Origin: Chloroflexota bacterium | GTDB taxonomy: Bacteria; Chloroflexota; Anaerolineae; Anaerolineales; Villigracilaceae | Direction: 5' to 3' | Length of the DNA stretch: 60,306 bases | Assembly (NCBI GenBank): GCA_016235425.1 | Contig: JACRLC010000084.1 | Coordinates: 1-60,306, forward strand | Shown here: piece by piece, positions 33,858 to 45,400 of the stretch | Layout: each line of letters opens with the position of its first letter | How positions within the stretch are numbered: the first letter of the stretch is position 1 | Notes under the pieces: model-generated | What the model was told of the DNA's origin: nothing | The model's database searches: none | Seen by the model: the letters and a program-made list of their open reading frames with translations, nothing else | Made by a program: the position numbers and the translations under genes

Positions 33858-35069
33858 CTACTTAATAATCCCCAACTTCTTCCCCGCCTCCCCAATCACA
33901 TCCATCGCGCGTTCGATTTCACTTGGGTCATGCGCGGCAGTGACCGTGGCACGCAGGCGGGCCAATCCCTCGGGAACCGCAGGGGAGACAACCGGCAGAA
34001 CGAACACATCCTTGTGTTGCGCTTCGCGCGTCATGGCAAAAGCGACGTCATCTTCACCGCACAACACAGGGACAATCGCGGTCTCGGTCAGCATGGTATC
34101 GAAGCCCATGCTCTTGAGGCCGCCGATGAATTGTTTGGTATTCAAGTTCAGTTTTTCGACACGTTCCGGTTCATCCAAGATCACCTTGAAGGCTTCGTTG
34201 GCGGCCGCGGCTTGCGCGGGAGGCAACGCGGCAGAGAAAATATACGCGCGGCTCGCGTGGCGCAGATACGTGATGATTTCCTTCTTCGCGGCCACGTAGC
34301 CGCCCACCGACGGAATTGTCTTGCTCAACGTGCCCATCTTGATGTCAATTTCATCACCGAGGCCGAAGTATTCCTCGATACCGGTTCCTTTTTTGCCGAG
34401 CACACCCAGCGAGTGGGCCTCGTCAATCATCAGCCAGGCATGGTATTTCTTCGTCAATTCAAGCATCTTCGGCAGGTCAATGATGTCGCCATCCATGCTA
34501 AAGACGGAATCTGCAATCACGAGTTTGGCGACATCCGCGGGTGCGTTCTTGAGCAGGCCTTCGAGATGAGCCATGTCATTGTGACGGAAGCGGCGGAATT
34601 CCGCACCAGACATGAGACAGCCATCCACGATGGAAGCATGATTCAACTTATCGGAAAAGACGTAATCGCCGCGCCCCATCAACGTCGAAATGACGCTCAG
34701 GTTTGTGGCGTAGCCCGATGAATACGTAATCGCGGCCTCGGCGTGCTTGAAGTTCGCAATCGTCTCCTCGAGCTCAGTGTGAATCGTCAACGTGCCGGCC
34801 AGTGTCCGCACGCCGTTCGTGCCTGTGCCGAATTTGTCCACGGCTTTCTTGGCGGCTTCATTGATGCGCGGATGCCCCACCAACCCCAGGTAACTGTACG
34901 ACGCGTACATGCCCATCTCGCGTCCATTCACGCGCACTTTCGAGCCGGGCAGGATTTCCTCAACAGGCTGGTTGTAGAAATACAAGTCGTTTGCTTTGAG
35001 ACCGCTGATGCGGTCGGTCATCGCCTTGATGCGGCGGGTTACAGAATCATCAGTGTTGTGAAAATCCAT
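33858..35069 (-). CDS. Alpha-oxoamine synthase (Kbl/BioF type)
   Basis: 403 residues of the PLP-dependent family that includes glycine C-acetyltransferase, 8-amino-7-oxononanoate synthase and serine palmitoyltransferase. The PLP lysine is in MGTLSKTIPSVGG; WLMIDEAHSLGVLGKKG and YSSGYATNLSVI are conserved. No biotin or threonine genes are adjacent, so the acyl-CoA substrate is open. GGAGG precedes the ATG. Confidence 0.93.
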   Translation of the reverse strand: MDFHNTDDSVTRRIKAMTDRISGLKANDLYFYNQPVEEILPGSKVRVNGREMGMYASYSYLGLVGHPRINEAAKKAVDKFGTGTNGVRTLAGTLTIHTELEETIANFKHAEAAITYSSGYATNLSVISTLMGRGDYVFSDKLNHASIVDGCLMSGAEFRRFRHNDMAHLEGLLKNAPADVAKLVIADSVFSMDGDIIDLPKMLELTKKYHAWLMIDEAHSLGVLGKKGTGIEEYFGLGDEIDIKMGTLSKTIPSVGGYVAAKKEIITYLRHASRAYIFSAALPPAQAAAANEAFKVILDEPERVEKLNLNTKQFIGGLKSMGFDTMLTETAIVPVLCGEDDVAFAMTREAQHKDVFVLPVVSPAVPEGLARLRATVTAAHDPSEIERAMDVIGEAGKKLGIIK

Positions 35070-35179
35070 GTGGCCTCCAAAAATATTGACGCAAGTTTAG
35101 TCGAGGGAGGCGGGATTGTCTAGTTCATGTCATTGCCCCGCCAAATTACGGCGGGATTCTGAGGAGGATGCTCTTTCCG

Positions 35180-35252
35180 ACAAAGCAATCCCCTGTATGT
35201 TAATTAGCCCGATCGATGAGGAGATTGCTTCGTAACGAACGCTCGCAATGAC
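35180..35252. repeat. GATTGCTTCG...CTCGCAATGACA dispersed repeat
   Basis: CAAAGCAATC is inverted as GATTGCTTCG, followed by CGCTCGCAATGACA. It is a common interspersed repeat of many genomes and lies between the oxoamine synthase and SulP genes; it may terminate the latter's neighbour. Confidence 0.55.
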
Positions 35253-35254
35253 AT

Positions 35255-36910
35255 TTACGGGCAAAACCCACACCCTCGCTTCTCTGCCTCGACGATGGCC
35301 TGGTCACTGCTCCAAAAGAAATTTTCCTCTCTGATGGTTTCGACCAGCCCCCCTCGCTCCATCATGTTGCGCGCGTTGTCGTGGACACCTGCAAACATGA
35401 GCGTGCCGCCTTGCGCGTGCAAACGTTCGTGCAAACGATGAATGGCTTCAAGCCCAGCCGAATCAACAAGAGGAACGCCGCGCATCGAAAGGATTAGCGC
35501 GTGCGTGTCGCCGAGATTTTGGAAGGCTTCGTTGAATTGGCCCGTCGCCGCGAAAAACAGCGGCCCCGTCAAAAATGCGACGCGCACGTGCTGGCATTTG
35601 CCCGCCGTTTCAATGCCGCGCTGGCGGAGTTTGTCCGCATCCACTTCCTGCACGTCAATGTCAATGCTGGCGATTTTATTGAGAAAGACTGCGCCCGCGA
35701 GGATCGAGCCGAGCAAAATCGCTTGAGTCAAATCAAGAACGATGGTGGCAAGCATGGTGATCGTGAAGGCGATCATGTCCGTTTTGAAGCGCTTGCCAAA
35801 AATAAATTTAATCGCATGCCACTCGTTCATACGGACGGCGGTCACCATCAGCACGCCAGCCAGCGCGGCCAATGGGATGCGCGCCATGTACGGCGCGAGC
35901 AGAAACATCGAGAGCAACAGTCCCACCGCGTGAACAATGCTGACCATGCGCGTCTGTCCGCCCGATTTGATGCCCACGCTTGCACGCGCGATCGCGGCCG
36001 TTGCCGGGACTCCGCCAAAGAACGGGATCAACATGTTGCCTACGCCCTGCGCAATGAGTTCCTGGTTTGCTTGCAGGCGGACGCCTGTCATGTTGGAACC
36101 GACTGCTCCGCACAACAACGATTCGACCGCGCCCAAGGCTGTAATGGTAAGGACGGGTGCGAGAAAGTCGGGGAGATTTGACCAGGGGATGTTCGAGAGG
36201 TTGAGGCGAGATTGGAGAATTAGAGATTGGGGGATGTCGCCGATGATCGAGGCTGACCAGTTCAAAGTCGAGGAAAGAAGCGTGGCGAGGATGATGCCAA
36301 GGAGCGAAGCGGGGAAGCGCGCGTTCCATTTCGTCGGCCAAAATAGCATGGATCCAATGACGACGAGCCCGAGAGTCAGCGCGTGCCAGTCCGGGGTGAA
36401 GGTCGTCGAAAAATATCCAAGCAATTTTTGAGCGGCGGTTTCGGTGGCGGGAGTCTTGACGCCGAGGAAGTTGTCAATTTGGCCGATGAAGATAATGAGT
36501 GCGATGCCTGAGGTGAAGCCGCTGATGACGGCAGAGGGAATGAAGGCAATGAAGCGGCCCAGGCGCAGGAGGCCGATGAGGAGGAGCAGTGCGCCCGAAA
36601 AGAGGCCCGCGACCCAGATTCCTTCGAGACCATAACGAGTGACCAACACAATCAGCACCGCGGACATCGCGCCCGTTGGTCCGCTGATTTGATACGGCGC
36701 GCCCGCGAGCAGGCCCATGATGAGGCCCGCGATGATCGCGGTGACAAGTCCCGCCGCGGCGGATGCACCCGAGGCAACTCCGAACGCAAGCGCGAGCGGA
36801 AGCGCAACCGCGGCAACGGTCAGACCTGCGAGCAGGTCTTGTTGGAATTTGGCAGGTGAATACCCAGAGAACTCGTCCGTGTAGAGACGAGTGAGGCTTC
36901 TGCGTGGCAT
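35255..36910 (-). CDS. SulP-family anion transporter with STAS domain
   Basis: 551 residues. The membrane part starts with QQDLLAGLTVAAVALPLALAFG-type signature (here from about residue 23) and has 10-12 hydrophobic segments, including GLVTAIIAG and ISGPTGAMSA. A STAS domain (about 435-540; ALILSMRGVPLVDSAGLEAI) ends the protein. SulP proteins move sulfate, bicarbonate or other anions. GGAG before ATG. Confidence 0.95.
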   Translation of the reverse strand: MPRRSLTRLYTDEFSGYSPAKFQQDLLAGLTVAAVALPLALAFGVASGASAAAGLVTAIIAGLIMGLLAGAPYQISGPTGAMSAVLIVLVTRYGLEGIWVAGLFSGALLLLIGLLRLGRFIAFIPSAVISGFTSGIALIIFIGQIDNFLGVKTPATETAAQKLLGYFSTTFTPDWHALTLGLVVIGSMLFWPTKWNARFPASLLGIILATLLSSTLNWSASIIGDIPQSLILQSRLNLSNIPWSNLPDFLAPVLTITALGAVESLLCGAVGSNMTGVRLQANQELIAQGVGNMLIPFFGGVPATAAIARASVGIKSGGQTRMVSIVHAVGLLLSMFLLAPYMARIPLAALAGVLMVTAVRMNEWHAIKFIFGKRFKTDMIAFTITMLATIVLDLTQAILLGSILAGAVFLNKIASIDIDVQEVDADKLRQRGIETAGKCQHVRVAFLTGPLFFAATGQFNEAFQNLGDTHALILSMRGVPLVDSAGLEAIHRLHERLHAQGGTLMFAGVHDNARNMMERGGLVETIREENFFWSSDQAIVEAEKRGCGFCP

Positions 36911-37053
36911 ATTGAATTGTTCTCCTTACAAATAATTTTACAAAGGCTACGTGCTCCCCCAGACGGTCTTTGTTCTAAATCGAGCGGTATTTTATCACAA
37001 GAAAACTTATCCGCTAATCTCACCAATCAGTACACGGATTTACACGAAAAGAT

Positions 37054-37824
37054 TTAGAACATCACCCCACAATCATACGGGACAAGGTTTTCCTCTTTGA
37101 CGTCAATTATCATATGTGGAAATGAGCGATTGATCGAATACGTGAGACGATAAAACCCGCCCCACTTGGTAAAGGTAATCACCTGAACGATCGCGGCAGT
37201 ATCGGTCAAATTGACGATGGGTTCGATGTTCTTCATCGCGCGGGCTTTTGTTTGCTGGGCAAGATCAAGTTCAAGTCCAAAGTCTGCCGAATTGATATCC
37301 GAGATGATTGCATTGACTTCGTCGCGGTTGCATACGATTTGGGTATCGTTGTAATTGGCGTGCCAGTATAGATAGAATTGCTCCGCCATAATATCCATCA
37401 CGACATATTCAAAATATCCCTGTTCCACGTCATCAACTATGACGCGCTCATGGAAATCGGGCAATGTCACGTTTTCAGGCACATCACCAATGGAAGCATA
37501 CGGAGTCTGTTCTTCGGGGCGGGCATAAAGCATGGGATTTGAGCCAAGAAAATCGGTGAGATATACATAGTCCAACACATATCCTTCCTGCATGGAAACG
37601 TGTGTGAGGACATTGAAATATTCGTTCGCGTCGAATTCTCCTCCCTGTTTTACGCCTGTTTCAGTGAGATGTTTCGGGATGTTCACCGGCTGGGTGTCGT
37701 ACACAGCAGTCACGATATCTTTGCAATCGGAGATAACCGTCCCATTTCTGGGTGGGAACAAGAACTGGCAAGCCAGCAAAAAGACAAAGACCACGAGCAG
37801 GAGAAAAACCGTTTGTTTTTTCAT
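37054..37824 (-). CDS. Lipoprotein of unknown function
   Basis: 256 residues from ATG 37824 (GGAGG upstream; the frame extends further without support). The signal peptide ends in a lipobox LLAC (Cys19). The mature part is acidic with no recognised domain. It sits alone between SulP and the RAYT gene. Confidence 0.75.
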   Translation of the reverse strand: MKKQTVFLLLVVFVFLLACQFLFPPRNGTVISDCKDIVTAVYDTQPVNIPKHLTETGVKQGGEFDANEYFNVLTHVSMQEGYVLDYVYLTDFLGSNPMLYARPEEQTPYASIGDVPENVTLPDFHERVIVDDVEQGYFEYVVMDIMAEQFYLYWHANYNDTQIVCNRDEVNAIISDINSADFGLELDLAQQTKARAMKNIEPIVNLTDTAAIVQVITFTKWGGFYRLTYSINRSFPHMIIDVKEENLVPYDCGVMF

Positions 37825-37898
37825 GGCAAGCCTCCGCATGTCTATTGTCATTGTACATGAATTTGGAGGGCAATGAAACCTATAAGCTCTTTGTAACT

Positions 37899-38360
37899 TT
37901 ATCCAATCCACTCAAACAAGAATTTAACATCGTGCTCGATTTCGAACTTCTTGAGGAAGTCCATGTATTCTTCCTGAAACGATTGTCTGCTGTGGTGCTT
38001 CTCCTGATTCAGGATGTAACTGTACACATTTTCGATTTGCGAATGACTGTATGAAAATGCCCCGTAGCCTTCCTGCCAACTGAATTTTCCGTTTATCCAC
38101 GGGTGGTCGTTTATGAAATTAGTCGAGTTGTTCTTCACGTCCCGAACAAGGTCAGATAGCGCCATGGACGGCTTCAGCCCAATGAATGCGTGAACGTGGT
38201 CGGCAACGCCATTCACGATGATGGGCTTCTGTCCCTTGTTTTTTATGATGCCTGCCATATATTTGAAGACTTCGTCCCGCCATTCCCTGCCAAGCAAATT
38301 CTCCCTGCCTTGTACTGCAAAGACGACCTGAATGTAGATTTGGGAATAAGTGCCTGCCAT
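37899..38360 (-). CDS. REP-associated tyrosine transposase (RAYT, IS200-like)
   Basis: 153 residues of the Y1 HUH superfamily: the metal-binding HUH motif is in GVADHVHAFIGL and the catalytic Tyr in VYSYILNQEKHH. Length and context fit a single-copy RAYT rather than a full IS200, since the gene is followed upstream by an array of palindromic repeats (38373-38728). GAGG precedes the ATG. Confidence 0.9.
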   Translation of the reverse strand: MAGTYSQIYIQVVFAVQGRENLLGREWRDEVFKYMAGIIKNKGQKPIIVNGVADHVHAFIGLKPSMALSDLVRDVKNNSTNFINDHPWINGKFSWQEGYGAFSYSHSQIENVYSYILNQEKHHSRQSFQEEYMDFLKKFEIEHDVKFLFEWIG

Positions 38361-38372
38361 GTTTTCCTCTGT

Positions 38373-38727
38373 AACCCCGTAGGGGTGAAATGATTGTAGA
38401 TTGTGAGTTTGGAATTGTCCAAACCACGAAGGGTGTCATGATTAAGGAATTATGTCATCCCTTCGGGATTTGTTTGTGGGTTGATTACAGCTTTACAATC
38501 CTGCCATCCCTTCGGGATTGTTGATTTGCCAATCCCGAAGGGATGAAACAATTATAGAATCCAATGGGCATTTGTCCCAACCCCGAAGGGGTGTCACAGG
38601 TTGGAGAATCATTTCATCCCTTCGGAATTTGTTTTTGGGTTTGGTTCCGCGGTTACAATCCTATCATCCCTTCGGGATTGTTTTCCTAATTTTGTAATAT
38701 TGGAGGATTGTCGTCTCTTCGGGATTG

Positions 38728-38728
<1 letters not shown>
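38373..38728. repeat. Nine-copy REP array beside the RAYT gene
   Basis: Nine copies of a CATCCCTTCGGGATTG-type palindrome in both orientations start at about 38373, 38421, 38455, 38504, 38531, 38580, 38614, 38664 and 38712. Spacing is irregular (20-50 bases) and copies vary. This is the substrate type moved by RAYTs. The last copy runs into the ligA stop. Confidence 0.8.
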
Positions 38729-40788
<2,060 letters not shown>

Positions 40789-40805
40789 TCAATTTCAGCG
40801 ACGGG

Positions 40806-41087
40806 TCACTTCGACGAGGAGATTTCATAATAAGTTTCTTCCTTGCCAGGCCTGGGAAGGAGGTTCAGCAAATGCCGCTCGATGAGAAGTTCCGCGATAC
40901 GTTTTGCCTGGCCGCGCTTGAATTTAAGCTGGTCGGTAAATTCGGTCAGGGTGAACCGTTTGGCGCTCAATGCAAAATTCAACGCAGAACGCAGCGGTTC
41001 TGAAAACATCACGACGCTGGAAGGAGGAATATCCCCTTTGCCGGCTTCCAATTCTTGAAGGATTTGCTCGTAAAGTTTGTCGGTCAT
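40806..41087 (-). CDS. Small winged-helix-like protein, unknown function
   Basis: 93 residues. FTLTEFTDQLKFKRGQAKRIAELLIERHLL reads like a helix-turn-helix/winged-helix core, and EETYYEIS like a wing strand. AAGGAG precedes the ATG. It sits just upstream of ligA on the same strand, but ligA has its own promoter. No family recognised. Confidence 0.65.
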   Translation of the reverse strand: MTDKLYEQILQELEAGKGDIPPSSVVMFSEPLRSALNFALSAKRFTLTEFTDQLKFKRGQAKRIAELLIERHLLNLLPRPGKEETYYEISSSK

Positions 41088-41347
41088 TGTGCACTCCTTT
41101 TAACGGGAGGGATGCCAGGTTCTCGTTCCTAAACTCGTTGGCAGAAATTACGGGTAAAAATGATAGTTCCGGTTTGGTTGGTTATGCGGTTCTGTGTAAA
41201 TTATAGCCCATGCGCCTGCGTCCGGTCTTTTCTATTCTCCTTCGGTTTTATGTTATATTCCATTCGGCACCGTTTCGCGTGGACACGAATATCACAAATC
41301 TCCCCAAAAACGGCGACCCTTTTGTACCATTCCCTGCGACTAATTAC

Positions 41348-41935
41348 ATGGAAAACATTTCCAAGACAATCATCTCGAATGCCAGCGATGAGACCTTGAT
41401 CCAGCAGTTCAAAAATGGAAGCAAGGATGCCTTCGGTATGCTCTATCATCGCTACCTGCCCAACGTCTACAGGCGGGTGCGGTTCACTGTTCCCGCGGAC
41501 GACGTGGATGATGTAACACAGGAAATCTTCATTGCGGCGCTAAAATCGCTCCCGGGTTTTCGAGGCGAAGCGCAGTTTAGCACATGGCTTCGCACTTTAA
41601 CAAACAACAAAATTTCCGAGTTTTACAGAAAGCGCAGCCGCAAGCAGGAGCCTCTCCTGGCCCCTCTCTCCGATGCTTTGGGCCGCACTGAAGATCACAC
41701 TTCCACCAACCTGGAAAAGCAGGTCATTGTGCAACGGGCGTTCCAGGAACTTTCGGAAAGCCACCGGGAGGTGATCCTTCTGAGATTTGCCGAGGGGCTG
41801 CAATTCAGTGAAATTTCCCAAGTCACCGGCCAAAGCCTGGATGGGATCAAGTCCCTTTTCCGCCGCGCCGTGATTGCGCTTCGCAGCAATTTATCCAAAC
41901 AAGAAGAAGACGAATATGACGAACATACCAAATGA
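41348..41935 (+). CDS. ECF-type RNA polymerase sigma factor
   Basis: 195 residues from ATG 41348; the frame opens earlier, but sigma region 2 begins right after this start (DETLIQQFKNGSKDAFGMLYH). Region 2 has VDDVTQEIFIAALKSLPGF and region 4 has ESHREVILLRFAEGLQFSEIS. The following gene overlaps by 20 bases and looks like its anti-sigma partner. Confidence 0.92.
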   Translation: MENISKTIISNASDETLIQQFKNGSKDAFGMLYHRYLPNVYRRVRFTVPADDVDDVTQEIFIAALKSLPGFRGEAQFSTWLRTLTNNKISEFYRKRSRKQEPLLAPLSDALGRTEDHTSTNLEKQVIVQRAFQELSESHREVILLRFAEGLQFSEISQVTGQSLDGIKSLFRRAVIALRSNLSKQEEDEYDEHTK

Positions 41936-42401
41936 AACTCCCGAATCTTTGGATGACCGGCTGGCCGACTTTACCGACCAGGTTCTAGCCGGGAAAACCG
42001 AACAATCCGCCTCACGCGCGGACGATGAACTGCTCAGCCTCGAGGAAACGATCCTCCGTTTGAATCAGGCCGCCCCCCGCGTGGAGCTGAATGAAACCGA
42101 GATCAAACACATGTATGCGCGTTTGAATGCCCGCATCCGCCGGGAAAGCGGGCAGGCCAAACCGGCGTTCTGGCAAAAATGGTTTACAGGCCAGCGCGCA
42201 TACAGCCACCCTCGTCCGCAGGCGGCCATCATGGCGATCATTTTGATCCTTGGCGCGCTTGCACTGCTGATCACGCCGATGTTCTCCGCCGGCGGCCCGG
42301 CACTGACTGCCACCGCCTTTGCAAACACGCAGACCATTCTCACACTCGGCGCGCTGGCAGGAGTAATCCTTCTGGCCCTGTTGATCAACCGCCGCAAATA
42401 G
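41916..42401 (+). CDS. Putative anti-sigma factor, membrane protein
   Basis: 161 residues. The first 100 are cytoplasmic and helical; two membrane segments (about 105-125 and 135-155) end the protein with NRRK. It lacks a Cys/His zinc motif. Assignment as anti-sigma rests on overlap with the sigma gene and topology. Confidence 0.65.
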   Translation: MTNIPNETPESLDDRLADFTDQVLAGKTEQSASRADDELLSLEETILRLNQAAPRVELNETEIKHMYARLNARIRRESGQAKPAFWQKWFTGQRAYSHPRPQAAIMAIILILGALALLITPMFSAGGPALTATAFANTQTILTLGALAGVILLALLINRRK

Positions 42402-42467
42402 TCTCGCATTCGATCCTGCGCAATTATCTCGGCTCGCCCGGCATTTTTAATGAGGGGTAGGGGCAAA

Positions 42468-42512
42468 AAGGCGGCAACAGTCAGATATCCTGTTGCCGCC
42501 TTGAGCCTTTTT
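42468..42512 (+). terminator. Terminator after the sigma/anti-sigma pair
   Basis: AAGGCGGCAACAG/CTGTTGCCGCCTT, 13-bp stem with nine-base loop, then GAGCCTTTTTT. Confidence 0.88.
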
Positions 42513-42538
42513 TATGCGGGAATGATTGTTTGTATAAT

Positions 42539-43645
42539 ATGCTCATCATCGCACTGCTGATTGCATTCCTTGTTCCGCCGGGATTCCTGTTCCTGATCCG
42601 CACCCTGGATTTTCATGGAACGGGAAAGTTTCGTTACAATATCCTTTCCCTGTTCTGGGGAGGGATCGCTTACACCCTGGCGATATCTGTTAATTCGATC
42701 ATCATAAAAAGCGGGCTTGTCGCCGACGACACTCAACTGACGCGCGGGATCGCTCCTTTTACAGAGGAAATCCTCAAAGCAGCCATCCTGTTTTATCTGG
42801 TGCGCCGCGCCGATTTCAATTACGTGGTGGACGGTGCAATCTATGGCTTCGGCGTGGGGATCGGTTTTGCCATGATCGAAAATTACCAGTACATCATGGG
42901 CGGCCATCCTGACTTAGCGATTACACTGGCCTTTTCGCGTGCCTTCTCAACCAATCTTGTCCATGCCACGGCCAGCGGACTGGTTGGGAGCGTCCTGGCC
43001 GCAGTACGCACGGAACGCAAAATCATACGCATCTTTTCCACTGCGGTCATTTTGGCCGTTGCCATTGGCATTCATATGGGTTTCAATATCATGGTCACCA
43101 ATGGCGCTTTTTTGATCATTGCCATCGCCTTTGGGGCCGCAGGCGCAGCGTTGATCGTGGTCATCATAAAGAGAAGTTTGAATATCCAGCAGGCATGGAT
43201 CGCGGAACAGCTTGGAAAGACGGGCCGCGTGACGTCGAACGAGGCAGCCCTTGTCAACCGCATCCAAAGCCTGGACGATATTCTGGATCCGATTTATTTG
43301 CAGTTCGGCCCCGAAAAAGCGGCGCAGGCAGGGGCGCTTCTTCGCAAACAGGCCGAGATCGGGATTAAGCACAGGCTTTTGAACGATATGCAGGATATAA
43401 ATGGACGCGGCGGCATCCAAATGGAAATCGAACGCCTGGTAATCGAAATGGATTCGATCCGCAAGGCGATTGGGCCGTATTGCATGTTGTTCGTGCGGAC
43501 GGTCTATCTCGAAAGCGGGAGCAAGGTTTGGGACGTGATCAAACAAAGGGTGGCCGCGGCAGGTTCGGGTCCAGTAGGAGGCGGTTTGTGGTCCGTGTTG
43601 GATGAACGGGTGCGGGAATCCAAAAAAAAGGAAAGCGCGTCATGA
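42539..43645 (+). CDS. PrsW-family intramembrane protease
   Basis: 368 residues. About eight hydrophobic segments in the first 210 residues hold the glutamic-protease motifs: FTEEILKA (Glu76-Glu77), FGVGIGFAMIENYQYI and the later His in HMGFNI. A long cytoplasmic tail (about 215-368) ends in GLWSVLDERVRES, a peptide shared with the last gene of this cluster. PrsW proteins cut membrane anti-sigma factors; one lies just upstream. A TATAAT box abuts the ATG, so the true transcription start is unclear. Confidence 0.9.
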   Translation: MLIIALLIAFLVPPGFLFLIRTLDFHGTGKFRYNILSLFWGGIAYTLAISVNSIIIKSGLVADDTQLTRGIAPFTEEILKAAILFYLVRRADFNYVVDGAIYGFGVGIGFAMIENYQYIMGGHPDLAITLAFSRAFSTNLVHATASGLVGSVLAAVRTERKIIRIFSTAVILAVAIGIHMGFNIMVTNGAFLIIAIAFGAAGAALIVVIIKRSLNIQQAWIAEQLGKTGRVTSNEAALVNRIQSLDDILDPIYLQFGPEKAAQAGALLRKQAEIGIKHRLLNDMQDINGRGGIQMEIERLVIEMDSIRKAIGPYCMLFVRTVYLESGSKVWDVIKQRVAAAGSGPVGGGLWSVLDERVRESKKKESAS

Positions 43646-44385
43646 GCGAAGACATCATCCAGCAGTTGAAAACGGTTTATCTCTTTCGCGGCCTGTCCGA
43701 TGAGGCGCTTTCACCCCTGGCACAGAAGGTGGGCGTCCTCAAATTGATGAGGGACGATGTGCTGATGCGAAAGGGCGAGAGGGGCGAATCGCTGTACATG
43801 ATCCACGACGGCTGGATGAAGGTCGTGACGGAGGATTCGAGAGGCGGCGAGTTGATCATCAACAAGTGCGGGCCGGGCGAAACGATCGGTGAGATGGCCC
43901 TGTTCGATCAGGCGCCGCGCTCCGCGTCGGTGATTGCGCTGGAAGATGTGACCGTGCTGGAATTGAAGCAGGACGATTTTCAAAAGATACTTGACGAGCG
44001 CCCCGGCCTTTCGCTTGTGATTATTCACGGCCTTTCATCACGGCTTCGCTTTTCAACCACCTATATCGAAAAAGCCATTGACTGGAGCCAGAAGATCGCC
44101 GAGGGAGATTATTCCTTTATTGACTACACTCCCACTCTCCTCAGGCGCGCAGGATCGGACGAAGATAAAGCGGGCCAACTGCTCTCCGCTTTTTTCAAAA
44201 TGGTCAAACGCGTGAAGGAGCGTGAGGATGGCTTGAAACAACAAGTGGAAAAACTGACCTTTGAAATTGATCAGGCGCGCAGGAAACGTGAGTTTGACGA
44301 AATCACCAGCACCGAGCTTTACACCAGAATCAAGGAGCAGGCCAGGAAACTGCGCGAGCAGAGATTCGAGAGGCAGGATGAATAA
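43642..44385 (+). CDS. Cyclic-nucleotide-binding-domain protein without DNA-binding domain
   Basis: 247 residues. Residues about 10-130 are a CRP-type cNMP fold (YLFRGLSDEALSPLAQK, FGETIGEMALFD-like GETIGEMALFDQAPRSASV with the phosphate cassette). The C-terminal part is helical, with a coiled coil (about 195-245), and there is no helix-turn-helix. It overlaps the PrsW gene by four bases and the MinD gene by eight, so it is likely a signalling subunit of the same complex. Confidence 0.88.
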   Translation: MSEDIIQQLKTVYLFRGLSDEALSPLAQKVGVLKLMRDDVLMRKGERGESLYMIHDGWMKVVTEDSRGGELIINKCGPGETIGEMALFDQAPRSASVIALEDVTVLELKQDDFQKILDERPGLSLVIIHGLSSRLRFSTTYIEKAIDWSQKIAEGDYSFIDYTPTLLRRAGSDEDKAGQLLSAFFKMVKRVKEREDGLKQQVEKLTFEIDQARRKREFDEITSTELYTRIKEQARKLREQRFERQDE

Positions 44386-45163
44386 AGGCAGGATCATTTC
44401 CATTCATTCATTTCGGGGCGGGACGGGGAAATCGAACATCACGGCCAACCTGGCCGCGCAGGCGGCGTTGGCAGGGAAACGCGTGGGCGTGGTGGATGCG
44501 GACATCCAATCGCCGGGCATTCACGTTTTGTTCGGGCTGAATGAAAGCAAAATGGGCAGGACTTTGAACGACTTTCTGCACGGCAAATGCGCCATCGTGG
44601 AAGCCGCTTTCGCCGTTGGAAAAAACAGCGGGGATGCGGAAGGCCGCGCGAAACTTGCCGGGAAGGATTTGTGGCTCATCCCCTCCTCCATTGCAGGCAG
44701 GGAGATCAGCCAGGTTCTGCGGAGCGGCTACGACTTCAACAAGCTGAACGAGGGGCTTCAGACGCTGATCAAGGAACTCAACCTGGATTATCTTTTCATT
44801 GATACGCATCCGGGCTTGAACGAGGAGACCCTGTTATCCATCGCCATCTCGGATATCATCATCGTCATTTTACGCCCGGACGATCAGGATATTCAAGGCA
44901 CAGCCGTGACGGTGGATGTGGCGCGCAGTCTGGATGTGCCGAAAATGATCCTGCTGGTCAATAAAGCATTGCCCAAACTGGATCGCGCAGATATCAAAGC
45001 GCGCTTCGAGGCCGAGTTCGACGCTCCCGTGGCCGGGTTCATGCCTCTCACGTTCGATCTGGCCGAAAATGCGAGCAAGGATCTTTTCTCGCTCAGCAGG
45101 CCGGAGCATGAATGGTCACTGGCTTTGCGCGAAGTGGCCGGGGCCGTGCTGGCCATGAAATAG
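44378..45163 (+). CDS. MinD/ParA-like P-loop ATPase
   Basis: 261 residues from ATG 44378. Deviant Walker A FRGGTGKSN (Gly14-Lys18-Ser19), VVDADIQSPGIHVLFG as A', and DYLFIDTHPGLNEETL as switch II place it in the MinD/Mrp group. It lacks an obvious amphipathic membrane helix. Tightly packed in the PrsW cluster. Possibly couples nucleotide state to a membrane-bound partner. Confidence 0.9.
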   Translation: MNKGRIISIHSFRGGTGKSNITANLAAQAALAGKRVGVVDADIQSPGIHVLFGLNESKMGRTLNDFLHGKCAIVEAAFAVGKNSGDAEGRAKLAGKDLWLIPSSIAGREISQVLRSGYDFNKLNEGLQTLIKELNLDYLFIDTHPGLNEETLLSIAISDIIIVILRPDDQDIQGTAVTVDVARSLDVPKMILLVNKALPKLDRADIKARFEAEFDAPVAGFMPLTFDLAENASKDLFSLSRPEHEWSLALREVAGAVLAMK

Positions 45164-45172
45164 GAGGAGACG

Positions 45173-45385
45173 ATGAAATGCTGGCATTGTGAAGAAGCGG
45201 CCCGCGCTTCCTGCTCTTTTTGCGGCAGGTTCGTGTGCAAGGAACACGCCCTGACCATGTCCACTTTTTTGACGATGTACGTGGGCGAAAACAACACGCC
45301 CAAAGGCCTGGCAGTAGCAAACGTCATCTGGTGCGGTGAGTGTGAGCCGCAGCCTGAACCGATCAGCATGCCTGAGTTATATTAA
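45173..45385 (+). CDS. B-box-type zinc-binding small protein
   Basis: 70 residues. Cys/His pattern CWHCEEAARASCSFCGRFVCKEH resembles a B-box zinc finger; a further CGEC lies near the end. AGGAG precedes the ATG. It may be an adaptor in the PrsW/cNMP/MinD cluster. Confidence 0.8.
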   Translation: MKCWHCEEAARASCSFCGRFVCKEHALTMSTFLTMYVGENNTPKGLAVANVIWCGECEPQPEPISMPELY

Positions 45386-45400
45386 CGGAAAGGGGCACTT

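Noticed and set aside
33930-34721. 263-codon plus-strand ORF
   Set aside because: Antisense shadow of the alpha-oxoamine synthase gene.
35501-36181. 226-codon plus-strand ORF
   Set aside because: Antisense shadow of the SulP transporter gene.
42533-42538. TATAAT next to the PrsW ATG as another leaderless promoter
   Set aside because: The box abuts the ATG with no spacer, so transcription would start inside the gene; it does not fit the six-base pattern.
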